Source: Methylobacterium sp. 77 (GTDB taxonomy: Bacteria; Pseudomonadota; Alphaproteobacteria; Rhizobiales; Beijerinckiaceae). From it: a stretch of DNA of 64,000 nt. Numbering within the stretch: the first letter of the stretch is position 1; each line of letters starts with the position of its first letter. Shown here one piece after another: positions 61,655 to 64,000 of this stretch. The stretch is from the NCBI RefSeq assembly GCF_000372825.1, contig NZ_KB910516.1, positions 3,825,825 to 3,889,824 on the forward strand, read 5' to 3'. Position numbers and translations under genes: made by a program. The notes below the pieces were generated by a model. It had not been told where the DNA came from, did not search any database, and saw only the letters and a program-made list of their open reading frames with translations.

Positions 61655-61683
61655 CCCGACGGGCTGGTCGCCGGTTCGTCGGG
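61655..61683 (+). terminator. Possible terminator after the cysteine-repeat gene
   Basis: CCCGACG at 61655-61661 pairs with CGTCGGG at 61677-61683 around a 15-base loop, just after the stop of the secreted protein gene. No T-run follows. Confidence 0.35.
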
Positions 61684-61801
61684 AATGAATGTGTGATGTT
61701 GGTTTCGAGCCGGATCAGATCTTCGGATCGATGCTATAGGCCCATGCTCCCGCAGCGATGGGCCGATCTCCGACCCGGACGATGAACGAGGCTCGTGCGC
61801 C

Positions 61802-62752
61802 ATGGCCCTGACCGTCGCGGTTCAGATGGACCCGATCCAGGCGATCAGGATCGCCGGTGACACCACCTTCGCCCTTCTCCTCGAGGCGCAGGCGCGGGGA
61901 CACGATCTGTTGTTCTACACGCCGGACCGGCTCTCGATGCAGGGACAGGTGGTGACGGCGCGGGTCGAGCCCCTCCGGGTTCAGGACGTGGAGGGCGCAC
62001 ACGCGACTCTCGGCGCCGTGGAGCGGGTCGATCTCGCCGATGTCGACGTGGTGCTGATGCGCCAGGACCCGCCCTTCGACATGGCCTACATCACCGCCAC
62101 CCACATGCTGGAGCGGATCCATCCGCGCACCCTCGTGGTGAACAACCCGGCCGAGGTTCGCAACGCGCCGGAGAAGCTGTTCGTCCTCGATTTCCCGCAG
62201 CTGATGCCGCCGACCCTGATCACCCGCGACAAGGCGGAGATCGAGGCGTTCCGGGCCGAGCACGGCGCCATCGTCATGAAGCCGCTCCACGGCCATGGCG
62301 GCGCGGCGGTGTTCCGGGTGCTGCCGGAGGACGCGAATTTCGGCTCGATGTTCGACCTGTTCTCGGTGACGTTCCGCGAGCCCTGGGTGGTCCAGCGCTT
62401 CCTTCCCAAGATCACCGAGGGCGACAAGCGCATCATCCTCGTCGACGGCGAGCCGATGGGCGCCATCAACCGCGTCCCGGCGCTGAACGACATCCGCTCC
62501 AACATGGTTCGCGGCGGCGCCGCCTCGCCGTCCGACCTCACCAAGCGCGAGCGCGAGATCTGCGCCACGATCGGCCCGGAATTGAAGCGTCGCGGCCTGA
62601 TCCTCGTCGGCATCGACGTGATCGACGGGAACCTCACCGAGATCAACGTCACCTCTCCCACGGGCATCCGCGCGATCAAGCGGCTCGGGGGGCCCGACCT
62701 CGCGGTCTCGGTCTGGGATGCGATCGAGGGGCGGATCGCCGCTTTGGCCTGA
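61802..62752 (+). CDS. gshB: Glutathione synthetase
   Basis: GshB joins gamma-glutamylcysteine and glycine with ATP. The 316-residue ATP-grasp protein starts [20 protein letters not shown], has [36 protein letters not shown], the ATP-grasp loop [15 protein letters not shown], and closes with [20 protein letters not shown]. Length and motifs are standard. The ATG at 61802 immediately precedes the first strand. gshA is not in the window. Confidence 0.97.
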   Translation: MALTVAVQMDPIQAIRIAGDTTFALLLEAQARGHDLLFYTPDRLSMQGQVVTARVEPLRVQDVEGAHATLGAVERVDLADVDVVLMRQDPPFDMAYITATHMLERIHPRTLVVNNPAEVRNAPEKLFVLDFPQLMPPTLITRDKAEIEAFRAEHGAIVMKPLHGHGGAAVFRVLPEDANFGSMFDLFSVTFREPWVVQRFLPKITEGDKRIILVDGEPMGAINRVPALNDIRSNMVRGGAASPSDLTKREREICATIGPELKRRGLILVGIDVIDGNLTEINVTSPTGIRAIKRLGGPDLAVSVWDAIEGRIAALA

Positions 62753-62891
62753 TCAGATTCGGCCTGATCGAATTCGGCCCGATGCGATTAAGCCGCCTTT
62801 AAGCGCGGGTGCCTAACGATCGGGGCAGGTTTTCCCTGCCGCCAGCCCGGTCCGTCCCATCCATGAACCCGAATCCGCATTCCGGTCGGAC

Positions 62892-63326
62892 GTGCGGCCT
62901 CTGCCGGTGAGCACGCTCACCCTGCCGATGCGGCTCGCGCGGATGATCGTCGTGGGCGGGATCGCGACCGTGCTCTATGCCGGGTTGAGTCTGGCGGGAA
63001 CCACGGCGCTCGGCCTTCCCCTCACCCTGGCCTCGCCCCTGTCCTACGGGCTCGCGTCGATCTGGTCCTATGCGGGTCACCGCTGGCTGACCTTCGGCGA
63101 CAGGCAGCCGGCACGCCGGGCGGCCTTGCGATTCTCCGCATTGACGATCGCCGGCTACGGCGCGGCAGCGATCCTTCCCGCCATTGTCGGCGGGATGTTC
63201 GGCGGACCTCCCTGGCACTCGATCCTCACCGTCTGCGTCGCGGTTCCGGCCGTGAACTACGTGATATTGAGCCGGCACATTTTCATCGCGCCGGCACTGC
63301 CGCCGGGAGAGGGGCAGCCCGGATGA
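62892..63326 (+). CDS. GtrA-family membrane protein
   Basis: The 144-residue protein has four hydrophobic segments in the GtrA arrangement, starting ARMIVVGGIATVLYAGLSLAG and including YGLASIWSYAGHRWLTFGD. GtrA-like proteins help flip lipid-linked sugars or act with glycosyltransferases. The GTG at 62892 is the longest start; a GTG five codons on or an ATG at 62928 are possible. It overlaps the next gene by four bases (ATGA). Confidence 0.88.
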   Translation: MRPLPVSTLTLPMRLARMIVVGGIATVLYAGLSLAGTTALGLPLTLASPLSYGLASIWSYAGHRWLTFGDRQPARRAALRFSALTIAGYGAAAILPAIVGGMFGGPPWHSILTVCVAVPAVNYVILSRHIFIAPALPPGEGQPG

Positions 63327-64000
63327 CCTCCGACCTGGCATTCATCCCGGCTGAGCAGGCGGCGCGCACACCGCCGTTTCGGCCTTTCGCGCTCCGCTCG
63401 AAGGCGGCGTCCTCGATCCTGGTCTTCCTGGGGCTGGTCGTCGTGCTCGCGACCCAGGCCGGGCAGCTCCTCAACGATCCCGACAGCCAGTGGCACATGG
63501 CGGTCGGCCGCTGGATCGTCGCCCATCGGGCGGTGCCGTGGACGGACCTGTTCTCGCACACCTTCGCCGGTTCTCCCTGGATCGCCAAGGAATGGGCCTC
63601 GCAGGTGCTGCTCTATTGCGCCCATGCCGGCGCCGGCTGGTGGGGCGTCTGCATGCTCACCGTCCTCGTCATCGCCGGCTCGCTCGCCGGCCTGCACCTG
63701 TGGCTCGTGCGCCGCGTGTCCGGCACGGCGGCCATCATGGTCGTGACGGCTGCCTTCGTCGTCCTCGCCCCGCATCTGCTCGCACGGCCGCACGTCTTCA
63801 CCCTGCCGATCCTCCTCGTCTGGATGTCGGGCCTCGTGGCGGCGCTGGAGCGGGGGAGGGCGCCGTCGCCCTGGCTCGCCTTGGTGATGACGGCCTGGGC
63901 CAACCTGCACGGCAGCTACCCGATCGGCCTCGTCATCGCCGGCGTGCTCGCGGGCGAAGGCGTGTTCTCCGGCCCCCGGTCCGAATGGATCGGCAGGGGA
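63323..64000 (+). CDS. Polytopic membrane protein, GT-C-like (partial, cut by window end)
   Basis: From the ATG overlapping the gtrA stop, 226 codons are visible before the window ends. A first membrane helix (ILVFLGLVVVLATQAG) is followed by an acidic loop QLLNDPDSQWHMAVGRWIV and then AVPWTDLFSHTFAGSPWIAK, the layout of GT-C glycosyltransferases and related sugar-lipid enzymes. At least four more helices follow. Coupling to GtrA supports a role in glycan or lipid-linked sugar transfer. The rest of the gene is outside. Confidence 0.78.
   Translation, partial: MTSDLAFIPAEQAARTPPFRPFALRSKAASSILVFLGLVVVLATQAGQLLNDPDSQWHMAVGRWIVAHRAVPWTDLFSHTFAGSPWIAKEWASQVLLYCAHAGAGWWGVCMLTVLVIAGSLAGLHLWLVRRVSGTAAIMVVTAAFVVLAPHLLARPHVFTLPILLVWMSGLVAALERGRAPSPWLALVMTAWANLHGSYPIGLVIAGVLAGEGVFSGPRSEWIGRG

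Noticed and set aside
1..64000. CRISPR arrays, prophage or insertion sequences
   Set aside because: No regularly spaced direct repeats, cas genes, transposase or phage structural genes were found; the only repeats are the two short palindromic copies and isolated hairpins.

Overview
The window is about 64 kb of GC-rich, densely packed chromosomal DNA. It most resembles an alphaproteobacterium of the order Hyphomicrobiales, probably a Methylobacterium or Methylorubrum. The evidence is the set and order of housekeeping genes (leuS-lptE-holA; aroK-aroB-CorC/HlyC; lspA, hypothetical, paired M16 proteases), an oxalate-to-glyoxylate gene cluster of the kind known in Methylobacterium, a general-stress (EcfG-type) promoter motif, and two copies of a short palindromic repeat common in this order. 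This is inference from gene content; no 16S or other rRNA gene is present. I see no tRNA or rRNA gene, prophage, transposase or CRISPR array.

Layout. 1-9.2 kb: the N-terminal half of mnmG, then holA, lptE and leuS on the minus strand, a PLP-homeostasis protein (YggS) on the plus strand, and a divergent phosphoenolpyruvate carboxylase-like gene. 9.5-15.6 kb: a Lys-Pro-rich periplasmic protein, a cupin, a CorC/HlyC protein, aroB and aroK, a small membrane protein and xerD. 15.6-26 kb: a PAS-HTH regulator behind an AT-rich leader, an AI-2E family permease, moaE, a tandem gamma-carbonic-anhydrase-like protein, a DUF3108 protein, a PPOX protein, and a TetR regulator divergent from a giant LplT-Aas phospholipid repair fusion with two palindromic operators between them. 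26-32 kb: bioF, a GT-C-like membrane protein, bioA, a lone receiver domain, a MarR regulator and two small envelope proteins. 32.7-40.9 kb: ileS, lspA, a secreted hypothetical, an M16 protease pair and hupE.

41-48.4 kb: azoR divergent from an mhqO-like dioxygenase (quinone defence), fpr overlapping bioD, a broken fic remnant beside a dispersed repeat, kup, and a GAF-HWE/HisKA_2 sensor kinase. 48.4-53.2 kb: an oxalate operon read right to left: oxlT, an FAH-family gene, a panE2-like oxalyl-CoA reductase and oxalyl-CoA synthetase. 53.4-55.7 kb: two CsbD-like stress proteins behind an EcfG-type promoter, a creatininase-family protein and a YcgN-type cysteine-cluster protein. 56-64 kb: a class A penicillin-binding protein, a DUF1214/DUF1254 pair, a lipoprotein, a small conserved protein, a candidate sigma-54-driven small RNA with a textbook terminator, a Cys-repeat secreted protein, gshB, gtrA and a GT-C-like membrane protein cut by the window edge.

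How genes fit together. OxlT imports oxalate, the ligase activates it to oxalyl-CoA, and the PanE2-like reductase would return glyoxylate to central C1 metabolism. Biotin genes are split: bioF and bioA flank a membrane gene, while bioD is translationally coupled to a ferredoxin/flavodoxin reductase that could feed electrons to biotin synthase. The most unusual items are the small RNA candidate at 61094-61159, the fused gamma-carbonic-anhydrase-like protein whose two halves retain complementary active-site residues, and the PEPC paralog with altered catalytic residues.
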